64,000 bases of DNA from NCBI GenBank assembly GCA_009746045.1, contig RPFO01001017.1, positions 1 through 64,000 on the forward strand, written 5' to 3'. Position 1 is the first letter of the stretch. Each line of letters begins with the position of its first letter. This DNA is from Mesostigma viride (taxonomy: Eukaryota; Streptophyta; Mesostigmatophyceae; Mesostigmatales; Mesostigmataceae). The translations under genes and the position numbers were made by a program. Below, one piece after another: positions 1 through 12,118 of this stretch. A model generated the notes under the pieces. That model was not told the DNA's origin. It ran no database searches and saw nothing but the letters and a program-made list of their open reading frames with translations.

Positions 1-1470
1 CCCCCCCCCCCGACGCCCCCGACCCCCGACCCCCGACCGCACCCGCACCCCCGACCCCGACCCCGCCCCGACCCCCCGACCCGACCCCGACCCCCCGACC
101 CCCGACCCCCCGACCCCCCGACCCCCGACCCCGACCCCGCCCCCCGACCCCCGACCCCGACCCCGAATCGCCGAACCCCCGCACCCCGCACCCCCGAACC
201 CCGCACCCCCGACCCCCCGACCCCCGAACCCCGACCCCCGACCCCGACCCCCCGACCCCCGACCCCCCGACCCCCGAGCCCCCGACCCCCGACCCCCGAC
301 CCCCCGACCCCCGACCCCCGAACCCCCGAACCCCCGAATCGCCGAACCCCCGCACCCCCGCACCCCCGAACCCCCGCACCCCCGAACCCCGAATCGCCGA
401 ACCCCCGCACCCCCGACCCCGAACCCCCGACCCCCGACCCCCCGACCCCCCGAGCCCCCGACCCCGACCCCCGACCCCCCGACCCCCCGACCCCCGACCC
501 CCCGACCCCCCCCGACCCCGAACCCCCGAACCCCCGAACCCCGAACCCTCGAACCCCCGACCCCCGAACCCCGAGCCCAGGAACCCCCGAATCGCCGAAC
601 CCCCGCACCCCCGAACCCCTGAACCCCCGAACCCCGAACCCCGAATCGCCGAACCCCCGCACCCCCGACCCCCCGAACCCCCGACCCCCCGACCCCCGAA
701 CCCGACCCCGACCCCCCGACCCCCGACCCCCCGACCCCCCGACCCCCGACCCCCGACCCGACCCCGACCCCCGACCCCCGACCCCCGACCCCCGACCCCC
801 CGACCCCCCGACCCCCGCCCCGACCCCCCGCCCCCCGACCCCCGACCCCCGAATCGCCGAACCCCCGAGCCCCCGACCCCCCGACCCCCGACCCCCCGAC
901 CCCGACCCCCCGACCCCCCGACCCCCGACCCCCCGACCCCCCGACCCCCGACCCCCGACCCCCCCCCCCCGCCCCCCCCCCCGACCCCCGACCCCCCGAC
1001 CCGAGCCCCGACCCCGACCCCCGACCCCCGAACCCCCGACCCCCCGACCCCCCGAACCCCCGACCCCCGACCCCCGACCCCCGACCCCCGACCCCCCGAC
1101 CCCCGACCCCCGAACCCCCGACCCCCCGACCCCCGAACCCCCGACCCCCCGACCCCCCGACCCCCGAACCCCCGTACCCCCCGACCCCCCGACCCCCCCC
1201 GAGCCCCGACCCCCGCCGAACCCCCGAACCCCCGAACCCCCGAACCCCCGACCCCCCGACCCCCGACCCCCGACCCCGACCCCCGACCCCCCGACCCCCC
1301 GACCCCCCGACCCCCGAACCCCCGAACCCCCGAACCCCCGAACCCCCGAACCCTCGAACCCCCGACCCCCGACCCCCCGAACCCCCGAACCCCCGAACCC
1401 CCGAACCCCCGAACCCTCGAACCCCCGACCCCCCGAACCCCCGAGCCCAGGAACCCTCGAATCGCCGAAT
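1..1470. repeat. C-rich degenerate satellite array
   Basis: Almost 1.5 kb consists of runs of four to eight C separated by GA, AA, CA or GAAT, giving loose 6–8 bp units of the type CCCCCGA. A longer motif containing AATCGCCGAACCCC recurs about every 100–250 bases, which suggests higher-order duplication. No gene can be supported here. The G-rich complementary strand could form G-quadruplexes. The unit is too irregular to call a telomere, although the C-rich strand lies 5' at the window edge as a left telomere would. Confidence 0.9.
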
Positions 1471-1483
1471 CACATTATCAGCT

Positions 1484-1580
1484 AATCACATAGTCATATA
1501 ATAGCCTAACCACCTAATCACCTCATCACCTAATCAGCTAATCAAAGCTAGTCACCTAATCACCTAATCACATAATGACA
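1484..1580. repeat. Degenerate CACCTAATCA-type short tandem repeat
   Basis: Variants of CACCTAAT, AGCTAATCA and CACATAAT follow one another for about 100 bases directly after the C-rich array. From here to about 2570 no gene or RNA is recognised. Confidence 0.6.
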
Positions 1581-2572
1581 TCACACATGCAAATATCACG
1601 ACTACTCTCTATACACCCTAATCTCAACACCCCACACCCATCCCCAACACCCTGTCCCTGCGCAGGAATTATCAGCACATCTCCCCCAGCGGTCCATCCG
1701 CAGCACATGGCATGCACCCTGCCGCTGTATCCCTGGCTACTTCCTGACGCAGCAGGCGATCGGGGCGCAACAGTACTGCGTAGCAGTGCCACCTGGCCAT
1801 GGCCAACTGGGGCCCGGTGGAAAGCTTTGAAGGTTAAAGCTTCACCCTAAACATGCAGCAACCGGAGGACTTGAGGCCCAGAGTACTAGTGGACTACACA
1901 GGCACACGTACCAACCGCTTTGTTCGTTCGCCACCCCAAAGGGCAGGGACAGGCAACCAGGCGGTGGATACCATTTGACCATGGGGGCAACTGCAGGGGC
2001 CAGCAATGCCTCGCCAGGTGGCACATGCGCAGGCTGACGGGAGTCGGTGTCCTAGCCGAGAGAAAACCTAGGGCCCAGAAATGCCCGTTTGGCGGTCGTA
2101 AGCGCACCCCATCCAACCATGCGTCCTGAACCGAAGGACGGCAAGCACAGGCCCGATGGGGCCAATGAAAGCTGAGACTACTCATTGACCAGCCATGTCT
2201 GCTGGCGCTCACCTCGAACACCAATCTTTCTGGTCGACCGGGCTCAGTTTCCGGTAGCTGGGGAAGAGAAGGTACGAAAGGGAGCCCGCGAACTTGTATA
2301 TCTGCCGCGTGGTGCGCGCACAGAACGCGGAAAGGTAGGATGGATTAGATTTTCAGATGCATGTCCGCAAACGGCGAATCCACAACGTGTGAACCAGCAC
2401 GTCTAGCTGATGCCCAAACCAAGTTTGCCATGAGAGAGAATCCGATCAGCTGCAGTCATTTCAAGGAAAACCAGTATGCCCGTCAGGTATAGGCGTCTGC
2501 TGGGCTATTGACCCCAAGCGCTACAGAAATAAGACCTTCTAAGTGAATAGTAAACGCCATGATTAAACTTAC

Positions 2573-2716
2573 GAGAAAGAACGTCAGGAAGGAAATGGAC
2601 GTGACACGTGCCACCACCTCTGCTGGCGTGAACGAAGAACCCTCCCAGCCTTCCGCTTCCCCATTCGCGTTGACAACTAGGCCATGAATTCCGTCGCTGC
2701 CTCCCACCCAGCGCAT
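2573..2716 (-). CDS. Possible first exon of an unidentified gene
   Basis: On the minus strand an ATG at 2716 opens 48 codons that end exactly at a good donor (CTC|GTAAGT, exon end 2573). A TGA lies two codons upstream, so this would be a first exon. The peptide begins MRWVGGSDGIHG and ends in a hydrophobic stretch (VTSISFLTFFL) that could begin a membrane helix. I could not find a following exon in 1580–2570 and do not recognise a family, so this is a weak candidate. Confidence 0.2.
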
Positions 2717-3052
2717 GGCTCAAGCTGTCTGGCATCCAAACACCGGCATGCAGGGCAATTCAACAGCACCGTGACAGGTTACGGATAAAGACAGCCAGCA
2801 CTCACGAGGCCCGAGACATGACTACGAGTCACAACGGGTTGCGAAACACAAAATGTTTCGCGCGTCTTGCTCACATTACACGCTCGCGTGATGTCCCTTC
2901 CTTAACCAGGCAAACAGGGAAATGGTCACCAATGCGTAATTCGAGATGTCAGGAGTTAAAATATGGCGCTAGCTCATCTTTGAGAATTATGTTATAGATT
3001 TATTCACGTTGGTGCCCTGGTAGTTGCGGTAGGTCGTGTTGTTACGCGAGTG

Positions 3053-3279
3053 CAGTCATTCACGCCTTAAGGTTCGAGGTTTTTGAGGGGTCAACCCAAC
3101 TTAAGGCGTGAACCTAACTAAGGCGTGAATGATTCTACTAAATTCTACCAATTTGAAATAAGGATACTAAAACATACTATTCTGAACTACTTTGAACTCG
3201 TAATGCCGAAACTCTATTCGACCCCAACTTAAGGCGTGAACACAACTACAGCCAACCCAACTTAAGGCGTGAATGACTG
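3053..3279. mobile_element. MITE-like element with 19-bp perfect terminal inverted repeats
   Basis: CAGTCATTCACGCCTTAAG at 3053–3071 is matched perfectly in reverse complement at 3261–3279, giving a 227-bp unit. The outer flanks (ACGCGAGTG before, TACGCGTAC after) are also partly inverted. Inside, the motif TTAAGGCGTGAA is repeated several times in direct orientation. No coding capacity is seen. The same motif occurs alone at 20163–20176. This fits a non-autonomous DNA transposon, but no clean target duplication is visible. Confidence 0.55.
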
Positions 3280-3953
3280 TACGCGTACCAGCCACGTTTT
3301 TCCCCAATCTGGCTTTGCCACGAGTCATCAACAAACTCCGGGCTGCAAAATATAAACAAGGGAATGCCAGCACTTATTGCAAACTGCACGCAAAATTTGT
3401 ATCTGGCACCAAGAACGATACGTTACGACCATGCATTCGCTGATACTTAATGGACCGCACAATCGTTCATGTTTGGACGCAAGAAATTCTTGCTCTCTGC
3501 TCAGTCTGCTGCTGACTGCGGCGTGGGACACAACAACAACAACAACAACAACCGTAATAAGATACTTGGGCTGCGCCCACTTGGACGCGTGGCGCGCGGG
3601 CGACTCGATTTCCGGATTTCGATCTTAAGTCGCCTGCGGTGGCGAATGCCATAGCTGTTGTGGAAGAATCAACGTTGCCAACGGCCGGGGAGCGCGGGCG
3701 AGTGCGTCACCAGCGCATCATCGCGTAGTTGCAGCCTGTCCGACCCCCATTACTGCCGGGAATAATAGCCATTCCTGTCAGTGCGTGACGTTGTGCACGA
3801 CAAGGCGTTTTGCACCAAAATTGAATTTGAATTTTGCGCCTTCCGGTTACACGCAAGTATTTAAACCGTTTGTGTGTTAGTGCTCGGTTCATTCAGCGAT
3901 ATCTCGACCTCGCCGACCAGTATCACGAGCTTGCAGCGGGGACACCCCTCGTT

Positions 3954-5770
3954 ATGGACACGAGGGCGCGGGCTCTTTGTTTATTCCGAAGCTTATACAG
4001 AGTAAGTGTTCCTCCTCTACGTGCTTATCAATGTCCATGTAATTTTTTCGTCACCCTAATGCTATGCCTAACGATATTTTTTCGTTGCAATGGTTTGATG
4101 CCACCAATGCCGTGGTGATGGCGGGTCTTTGCAAGGGAATGCGGCGTGGCTATGTAATAACCCCCGCAACCCAGGGTTGTTGGCAGAGACATCCCTTTTG
4201 CCTTCTTGTTCACGAACTACCCTTCCGCGCATTCTGAAAACGTCGTTCTGTTCTTGCTGTTTCTCCCGTGCTCACCTGTCCATACTAACTGGTCATGCAC
4301 TTTCACTATGCCTTCGACGACTTGTTTGTGCAGCAAGCGGCTCGCATGCCCACGGAACGTCGACGGGAGTTCATCAGGTACATGTTGTACCACCGCCATG
4401 CCACGACCTTATCAACTTTCGTGCAAGCCCATGCCCTCACGCAATCATGACTTACCTAGTTGTCACCTCTGTAGCCAGAGCGGGTTCCGCAAGCGGGTTG
4501 CCGCGCTGCTTCGTGTTGGGCTTTCCAATCAAGCCCTTTCGTGTACAGAGGCCACCCGTGTTTCCGATGTCAAAACATCGGTGGCTTTCTTGTCGACAGG
4601 CATACCTCGTTTGGGTGGGGCGCACGATGCCTGTGTCCTGAAGACTTGAGCAGTAACGTGAAACTGTCCTTTCCCCTGTGGTTGCGTGGCCCGTGGCATG
4701 AGCAGAAAGAAGACACGTGCCGAGTTTGAGCAAGGGAGGCAGGAGCGTGACCCGGACAAGGTCCGTCGCCTCGCTGCCTGCCTGTCCCACCTGGGACATG
4801 TTGTCTGCATGTGGTGCTTGTGGTGGCTGCCCTTCCTCCGTTGCTGCGCTGCTGCGTTGCTGCCTGAACCATTCCTGACACGCCCTTTGTTTGAGGCATG
4901 AGATGCTGCGAGCGTATGCTCTGTTGTTTGGGTGGTGGAAGGAGATGGGTACCGTGTCTGCCCCTGATGGATGGTACACGGAAGTTGACACGGGAACGGA
5001 ACCTTTGAAATCGTAACTTAATCGTAACTTAACGCGGTAATGACCATATGCAATCATTCTTAGTCGTACTTGTCAAATTTGCCTAGTCAGCGCTGTGTTG
5101 CACCATGTGCATGTCTCCTTTGGTGCGCTTATGCTATCTCCTTTCACCCCTTCTTGCGAGGACATGTGTCGTGGCGCCTGCGCCGCTGGCATTGGGCTGC
5201 TGGTATCCACGTTTCCATGGTTTTACCTTTTCATCCAAACCGTGTGTCCGATCCGTCCGGTGTTGCGTCGGTCGACCCTGCTCCCCCTGTGCTGCCTGCC
5301 GCCACCTGCAGATCGAGTTCTTGTTACGCGTGGCAGAAGTGCAACTGGACAACATCACGATCATGGTGCGTGCCGTGCCCGCGATTTTCCTCGCAATGTG
5401 CCCCATATGTAACCTTGCTGCCACGTGACGTTGCATGGCATCAATTGTTCTCGTTCAGGCAGTATCGCTAGTCAGGTTCGGTCTTGTTTTTGCAGGCTGG
5501 TGCGGTAGGTGCAGAGTTGTTGCTTGCCCTCGCTGGCGCTTGGCCCGCACTTGATTGTGCCACCACCCATCCAATCCCTACCCCCCCACACACACACTTC
5601 CCACCCCACGGATAAAACCTGCCTGCCCCAGCCCTGTCCTCACGCTGCCTGTGCCTTCCTCGCCTCCTTGTGCCTTTTCTGGCCTTGGTGGCTCACAGGC
5701 GCGCCACCTGTCCGAGTTGGACCAGCTGGACATGACCTCCATCAAGGGCGTGCGCTCGTCCATCCTGTGA
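3954..5770 (+). CDS. LYR-motif (Complex1_LYR) protein, five exons
   Basis: Five exons join in phase: 3954–4001, 4334–4377, 4706–4760, 5312–5365, 5699–5770 (273 nt, 90 residues, stop TGA). All introns are GT–AG. The protein starts MDTRARALCLFRSLYR, carrying the LYR tripeptide at residues 14–16. It continues with a basic block (MPTERRREFIRKKTRAEF) and a helix (EFLLRVAEVQLDNITIM), then ARHLSELDQLD. Order and length (~90 residues) match small LYRM proteins. Members of the family work in mitochondria with the acyl carrier protein in Fe–S cluster biogenesis or respiratory-complex assembly. Which LYRM subfamily this is cannot be settled by eye; it looks closer to plant and fungal LYR proteins with MPT..RR.FIR than to ISD11. 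The start is the first ATG ahead of the LYR helix. The gene ends 277 bp before the reductase start, on the same strand. Confidence 0.8.
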
Positions 5771-6047
5771 CCAAGACGCTGTGATCGGGATCCTGTGATC
5801 TATTTCAGGCTGCGGTAGGAGCCTAGGGCACTATTCACGATCGACGGCGCATCGAGGTTGAGGACTTTTGACTACATCAAGAAAGAGTGGCCAGCACACG
5901 CAGGAGAGGCTGTTTCTGTCTCAAGGAGCTCGTGAGACACTGGGCCATTCGCAAGCCCGCTCGCCACCCTTGACGTGCAAACCGCAAAAGAGTTTTGTTA
6001 GCAGGAGCGTCCTGCCATCCGCCCGCGCACGCAGCACCACCGGACGC

Positions 6048-9000
6048 ATGTATTCCGGATCGCTCAAGCGGGGCGCCACGCGCATCGCACAGTCGCTGAT
6101 CAGCAACCACCAGCGGCCGTTCACGTCGTCAGGCATCCCCTCGTCCTCCCACCAAGGGGGCCTCTCGCAGTGTCGCCAGCTGGCAAAGGGGCTCGCAGAG
6201 AACGGGACGGCTGCCAGCAAACAGGCCGGCAAGATGGCGCCGACAGCAGCGCCACCCACCACCGCGGGCGCGGTGCAGCAAGCCGCCCGGCGGGCGCCCC
6301 TCACACCGCTGGACGCCAACACCACGTGCCTCACGATGTCGGAACAAGACTTTCTGCTGGCGCCCGGGTCAGCGCGCGGACTATGCGGCGTCGCTGCCGC
6401 CGCGCCCGAGGCCGCCTCGCCACCGGCCCCCGCACAGAGCATCCCTGTGGACCTGCCCACCGACTACCAGCGGTTCATCCACCTGTCCAGGTGCGTGCGC
6501 CGCCTCCTTCCATGTGTTGCTCCTTTCTTCGCCACCTTTGATGCATTTGTATTTCGTTTCGCCAAACATGGGAGATGTGTGGGCAACATGATAGGGCGCT
6601 GCAACACCGCGGTTTCTGCATTCGCGTCTTCCATAGACTAAGGGGGTTGTTAATCCGCTTGCCCTTTGTCGTGCCCTTCTCGACCCTATCGCCCATCACC
6701 ATGCCTCATGGCATCCATCCATTGCGTTTGGCGCCAACTTGTCCTTCCCGCTCGCATCTCCTGCTCCCCTTGCTGCCCCTTCTTCTCCCCCTTGCGTCTA
6801 CCCCATGCCTCCCTACCCCAGGTACGCGCGGTGGGATTACCGCAAGCACCGCCGTGAGACGTGGGCGGAGACCGTGGAGCGCTACTTCCGCTTCTTCGAG
6901 GGCCACCTGGAGCGCATGTGTGGCTTTGAGCTGGACAAGCGCGTGCGGGCGCAGCTGGCGCACGCGGTCGGCACGCTGCAGGTCATGCCCTCCATGCGCG
7001 CGGTGATGACTGCGGGGCCTGCCCTGGAGAGGGAGAACGTGGCCGGGTGAGCCAGCGCACGGGTGGTAGTCGTTCGTGGTGACAGTTGTGGTGGTGGCTG
7101 CTGTCATTGTTTCCATGGTTGTGGTGGCGAATACTGGTGACAGTGGTGTGTGTGTGGGGGGGGGTTGGTGCAGGTGGTTGTTGTGGTTGTAGTGGTTGTT
7201 GTGGTTGTTGCGGTGGTTGCGGTGGTTGCGGTGGTTGCGGTGGTTGCGGTGGTTGCGGTGGTTGCGGTGGTTGCGGTGGTTGCGGTGGTTGCGGTGGTTG
7301 CGGTGGTTGCGGTGGTTGCGGTGGTTGCGGTGGTTGCGGTGGTTGCGGTGGTTGCGGTGGTTGCGGTGGTTGCGGTGGTTGCGGTGGTTGCGGTGGGGGG
7401 ATTGGGGGGTTGGGGGGGTTGGGGGGTTGGGGGGTTGGGGGGTTGGGGGTTTGGGGGGTTGGGGGGTTGGGGGGGGGGGTTGGGGGGTTGGGGGGTTGGG
7501 GGGTTGGGGTGGTTGGGCGGTTGGGCGGTTGGGGCGGTTGGGGCGGTTGGGGCGGTTGGGGCGGTTGGGGCGGTTGGGGCGGTTGGGGCGGTTGGGGCGG
7601 TTGGGGCGGTTGGGGCGGTTGGGGCGGTTGGGGCGGTTGGGGCGGTTGGGGCGGTTGGGGGGGTTGGGGCGGTTGGGGGGGTTGGGGGGGTGGCGGGGGG
7701 TGGCGGGGGTGGCGGGGGTGGCCGTGGTGGCGGGGGTGGCCGTGGTGGCCGTGGTGGCCGTGGTGGCCGTGGTGGCCGTGGTGGCCGTGGTGGCCGTGGT
7801 GGCCGTGGTGGCCCTGGTGGCCGTGGTGGCCCTGGTGGCCCTGGTGGCCCTGGTGGCCCTGGTGGCCCTGGTGGCCCTGGTGGCCCTGGTGGCCCTGGTG
7901 GCCCTGGTGGCCGTGGTGGCCCTGGTGGCCGTGGTGGCCGTGGTGGCCCTGGTGGCCGTGGTGGCCGTGGTGGCCGTGGTGGCCGTGGTGGCCGTGGTGG
8001 CCGTGGTGGCCGTGGTGGCCGTGGTGGCCGTGGTGGCCGTGGTGGCCGTGGTGGCCGTGGTGGCCGTGGTGGCCGTGGTGGCCGTGGTGGCCGTGGTGGC
8101 GGTGGTGGTGGTTGTTGTGGTTGTTGTGGTTGTTGTTGCAGTGGTGGTTTATGTGGGGTCTACATAGCAGAGGGAGAGCGTTGTGGGATGAGCCAGCATT
8201 GCCTTGTTCTGCCATCCTCCGCAGTCCCCCCCCCTCTCCCCTCCCTCCTTATCGCCATGTCCGCACCGTGACGACTTGGTTCGGTGCCTCCTCTTTCTCC
8301 CCATGCCACGCACGTGCAGCTACAACTGCGCCTACTGCCGCATCGACGGCGTCAGCCGCTTTGCCGAGGTGCTCTACATCCTCATGAACGGCACCGGTGT
8401 GGGCTACTCGGTGTGCCAGGACGCCATCTCCAAGCTCCCCCCTGTGCCCGCCTCCCTTGCCCATCCGCCCCTCGTGTCCGACCCCTCGTCCCCCGCCCCC
8501 GTCATCGTAGTGGAGGACAACAAGGAGGGCTGGTCTGAGGCCTTTGACCGCGTGGTCCGCACCCTGTTTGACGGCAAGGTCCCTGTGTGGGACATGTCGC
8601 ACGTGCGGCCCGCAGGCACGCCGCTGCGCACGTTCGGCGGGCGCGCGTCAGGGCCCGAGCCCCTCAACGAGCTGGTGAGCGTCAGGGCATGACCTTGATG
8701 TTTTTCACCATGTTCTCCTGATCCCTCACCCTAGTATCTGGCCCTAGCCCCCCTCAATGAGCTGATGGGCACCATGGCGTGGCCTACTTGCCCGGCTTAA
8801 TACTGGCCCTGTAGCTTACACTGTTGTCTGGCCATATTCCCCCCTTAACGAGCTGGTCAGCGTTGAGACTTGAACGTGATGGTCTTATTGCTCCACTTGC
8901 TGGCCCTATGGCTTGCCATATTGTCTGCCTTTATGACCAAGGATCTGGCACGCGCCAACCTCGTGGTGACCACCTCAAGGAGCGCCGACACGTGGGCAGT

Positions 9001-12000
9001 GGTACCCGCCCTAAGGCGCCTCTTACCCGCTGTTGTGACTCATCAGCCTCCTTTTAACACGCGCATCCCTGGCCCTAACACCCGTCCCCCCCCCCCCTAT
9101 TTCCCCCTACCCTACCCTAAACAGTTTGAGTTCACGGTACGCTCCTTCATCCGCGCGGCCGGCCGCCGCTTCACCAGCCTGGAGGTGCACGACATCATCT
9201 GCAAGGTGGCCGCGGTCATCGTGTCGGGTGGCGTGCGGCGGTCGGCGCTCATCTCGCTGTCGGACGTGGACGACCCGGACATGCGCGGGTGCAAGAGCGG
9301 CGCGTGGTGGGAGCACAGCCCCCACCGCGCGCTGGCCAACGTGTCGGCCATCTACAAGGGCAAGCCAAGCGCGCTCACGTTCATGCGCGAGTGGACCGCG
9401 CTCTGCGAGTCTGGTGAGGGCAAGATACCGTTGCTTACTAGTATGATATTGTATTGTAGTCATAGCACGCCTTAACAGGTGACGGCGGTGGCGTTGTTTC
9501 GTAGCATGCTCTATGGTAATCATTGCATGCGTCAACAGAGCGAGTCAGGTGTGCAGCATGGAGCATCATGCTTTTGCACACCAACCTCTGGGAGTCTGAC
9601 GGGGATGTAGACGTGCTCCTTCACATGTTGGTTGCGCTGGTAGTGTCAATCAGCGAGTCGGGTGGGAGGGGCCGGGCATCATAGCTGTGCCTCAGTGGGG
9701 GGCTGCACGGGGGGTGGGCACTGTCGTGGCATACTTGCACCAATGGGGCCAGGTGCCGGGCACGCTGGATGTTTCTGCGGACACACAGCCAGTCAATACG
9801 TGGGTCTTGTTGGTCACGTGTGGCTTGTGCTGTAGAGCCATGAAGCATCACTCATATTTTTAACTTGTTTTACCAGTCCTTAAACACACCCGTGTATCAA
9901 CCCTCTCCACTGTTGGTGGCCCCCCGCCACCACTACATCCACATTTATAACCACAACCGTCGCCACAACCATCGCCACCACAACCACGATCACAACAACC
10001 ACCACCACAACAACTACAATGACCATCCCCCCCCAGGCTCGGGCGAGCGCGGCATCTACAACACGGACGCGTGCCGCCGCATCTCCTCGCGCCACACGCA
10101 CGAGGACGGCACGCTGAGGCGGCAGCCGCGGGACGACTTCGGCACCAACCCGTGCTGCGAGGTCATCCTGCGCTCGTGCCAGTTCTGCAACCTGTCCGAG
10201 GTGAGCGGCCGAGTATCTACGTGTGGTGAGCGCCTGCCTGGGGTGGGGTGGGGGAAGGGGGGGCCTATGCGCCTGGGGGGGGGGTTGAAAGGGGCCACAA
10301 TGGTACTATTTGTTGGTGGGTCGCTTATTCATGGATTGCATCAGTGGCAATGCTAGGGGTGTAACGTAGGTATGACATCACCTTCCGGAGAGTGAGGCGA
10401 AGCAGCATGCCAAGGAACCCTTGCTCCTTGCTGCATGCCTGCCTGACCCACCAGGGCTGCCCCCTGCACCGTTGCCTGCCGCCCACCTCCCTGATACCCC
10501 TCCCCCCCAGGTGGTCATCCATCTAACTCATGGGCCTGCACGCAACATTTACCTGCTTCCCCTCTCCCCCATCCCTGTTGCCCCCCAGGTGGTCATCCGT
10601 GCTGATGACACGCGCGCATCGCTCGAGGCCAAGGTGCGCTCGGCCACCATCCTGGGCACGTGGCAGTCCACGCTCACCAAGTTTGGCCCGCGCCTGAGCC
10701 CCGAGTGGAAGAAGAACACGGTGGAGGAGCGGCTGCTGGGGGTGTCGCTGACGGGCATCATGGACAGCTCCCTGACCAACGGGACGGGGCCGGGGGGGCT
10801 GGACACGCTCGCGGAGCTGCTGCAGCACCTGCGCCAGGTGGCGTACGAGACCAACCTCGAGTGGTCGCGCAAGCTGGGCATCGAGCCCTCGGCCGCCATC
10901 ACTTGCATCAAGCCCAGCGGCACCGTCAGCCAGCTGTGCGACTGCTCCAGCGGCATCCACCCACGCCACTCCGCCTACTACATCCGCACCGTGCGCATGG
11001 ACAAGAACGTGAGTCTCCTGTATTTGCGCTTCTAGGGGCATATGTATAGATTGGCTTGCTGTGCATGATCTGTGGGAATGGACAAGATTGTGGGTGTCAC
11101 TGTCCTTAAGACCTTTACTAATCAGTCTGAGAATGTGTGGGCGGGTGGCACATGTAAGATATCCTTACGCAAATGTTGCACTGGATTACTGTCTGACTTG
11201 AGCAGAAGAACAAGCACCTTGTTCACAGCTAACGTAGATCCCCACCTGTCCTCCCCGTCCCCTCTCCCATATATCCCCCCCCACCCTCCACACTCCTTTC
11301 TGCCAAACCAAATTCTGGCCTCCCCCCCGCAGGACCCCCTGTGCCGCTTCATGCAGGAGCGCGGGTACCCCCACGAGGCGGACGCGATGAACCCCCTCCG
11401 CTCCGTCGTCTTCTCCTTCCCGGTGGCCGCGCCGGCCTCCTCTGTCTTCCGCAAGGACCAGAATGCGCTGCAGATGCTGGAGCTGTGGCGGCTGTACCAG
11501 ACGCACTGGTGCGAGCACAAGCCCAGCGTGACCGTGTCGGTGCGGGAGAGTGAGTGGATGGCCGTCGGCGCGTGGGTGTACGACCACTTTGATGAAGCCA
11601 GCGGCATCGCCTTCCTGCCCTACTCGGACCACGTGTACAAGCAGGTGAGCCTCGTTGTACCCCACCTGCGTAACGAATGCTTAATCAATTAATTGCATGT
11701 GACTGCTTGCTTCTGGCGGTGCTCCAGGAATTCCATCGGTAGTCTCTTGGTCTGTCCTGCACAGTCACTAACACATACTGTATTGAGACAGGCATCACGG
11801 CTTCCTTTATAAGAAAGCCCTGTTCAGCGCAGCCCTTAGCACGCATTGCCTGCTGGTCGTACTCCTTGCTACCCTTGCCTGTGTCCTTGCGTGACCCTTT
11901 GTGCTGGTTTCGGTTGCCTGTGTGCTGGTCCCCATATCCCTGGTTTCCGGTTTCTCCCGCAGGCGCCCTACCAGGAGGTTGGCGTGGAGGAGTACGAGGC

Positions 12001-12118
12001 GCTGCGTGCACGTATGCCCTCGACCGTGCAGTGGGAGGAGCTGGGCGAGTTTGAGAAGACGGACAACACCAATGTGACCTCGGAGTTTGCGTGCACGGGC
12101 ATAAACTGTGAGGCCTAG
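6048..12118 (+). CDS. RTPR: Adenosylcobalamin-dependent ribonucleoside-triphosphate reductase (class II RNR), eight exons
   Basis: Eight exons join in phase with GT–AG introns: 6048–6490, 6822–7046, 8320–8674, 9125–9413, 10037–10200, 10589–11008, 11333–11644, 11963–12118 (2364 nt, 787 residues). The enzyme reduces ribonucleoside triphosphates to deoxyribonucleotides using a B12-generated thiyl radical. Visible hallmarks are YARW near the start of the catalytic part, the partner cysteine in GYNC (C226), and TNPCCE with the thiyl cysteine C477 and E479. C488 follows 11 residues later, the spacing known from the Lactobacillus enzyme, and IKPSGTVSQL is the KPSGT motif. A C-terminal pair C780/C785 has the CX4C spacing used for re-reduction. 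The first ~35 residues (MYSGSLKRGATRIAQS...) are basic, Ser-rich and lack acids, so an organelle transit peptide is possible. The frame stays open upstream to 5868 but has no ATG. Introns contain decoy copies of exon edges. Class II RNR is rare in eukaryotes; Euglena is the known example. Confidence 0.92.
7196..8105 (+). repeat. Nonamer minisatellite in RTPR intron 2
   Basis: About 0.9 kb of 9-bp units fills the second RTPR intron. It has three blocks: GGTTGCGGT units (7207–7393), GGTTGGGGN and GGTTGGGGC units (7394–7690), and GGTGGCCGT/GGTGGCCCT units (7700–8100). All are open in several frames on both strands and give meaningless peptides (PWW, HGH, GRG repeats). The unit length being a multiple of three explains the long open frames. 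The T- and G-rich strand may form G-quadruplexes. Confidence 0.95.
8662..8885 (+). repeat. Degenerate tandem copies of the RTPR exon 3 donor boundary
   Basis: The exon 3 end and donor (CCTCAACGAGCTG|GTGAGCG, donor at 8675) reappear in the following intron at about 8752–8770 (CCTCAATGAGCTGATGGG) and 8843–8862 (CCTTAACGAGCTGGTCAG). The period is about 90 bp. Flanking words such as TGACCTTGATG and TGAACGTGATG are also shared, so a block spanning the splice site was duplicated. Confidence 0.75.
10502..10605 (+). repeat. Duplicated acceptor boundary upstream of RTPR exon 6
   Basis: CCCCCCAGGTGGTCATCC occurs at the true acceptor (exon start 10589) and 78 bp upstream (10503–10520). The upstream copy diverges after GGTCATCCAT and would not preserve the protein, so it is a decoy acceptor. 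Confidence 0.7.

Noticed and set aside
1-1470. Left telomere
   Set aside because: Unit length and sequence are irregular and differ from the CCCTAAA units found elsewhere; kept only as a satellite.
4452-5057. A 201-residue minus-strand open frame opposite the LYR gene
   Set aside because: It crosses exon 3 and introns of the LYR gene, lacks recognisable domains and is best explained as chance in GC-rich DNA.
5868-6047. Upstream extension of the RTPR reading frame
   Set aside because: The frame is open but has no ATG before 6048, so initiation at 6048 is preferred unless an upstream exon exists.
6983-8387. Long open frames of several hundred residues on both strands (His-Gly, Pro-Trp-Trp, Gly-Arg, Pro-Gln repeats)
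   Set aside because: They lie in the 9-bp minisatellite of RTPR intron 2; a period divisible by three keeps all frames open without selection.
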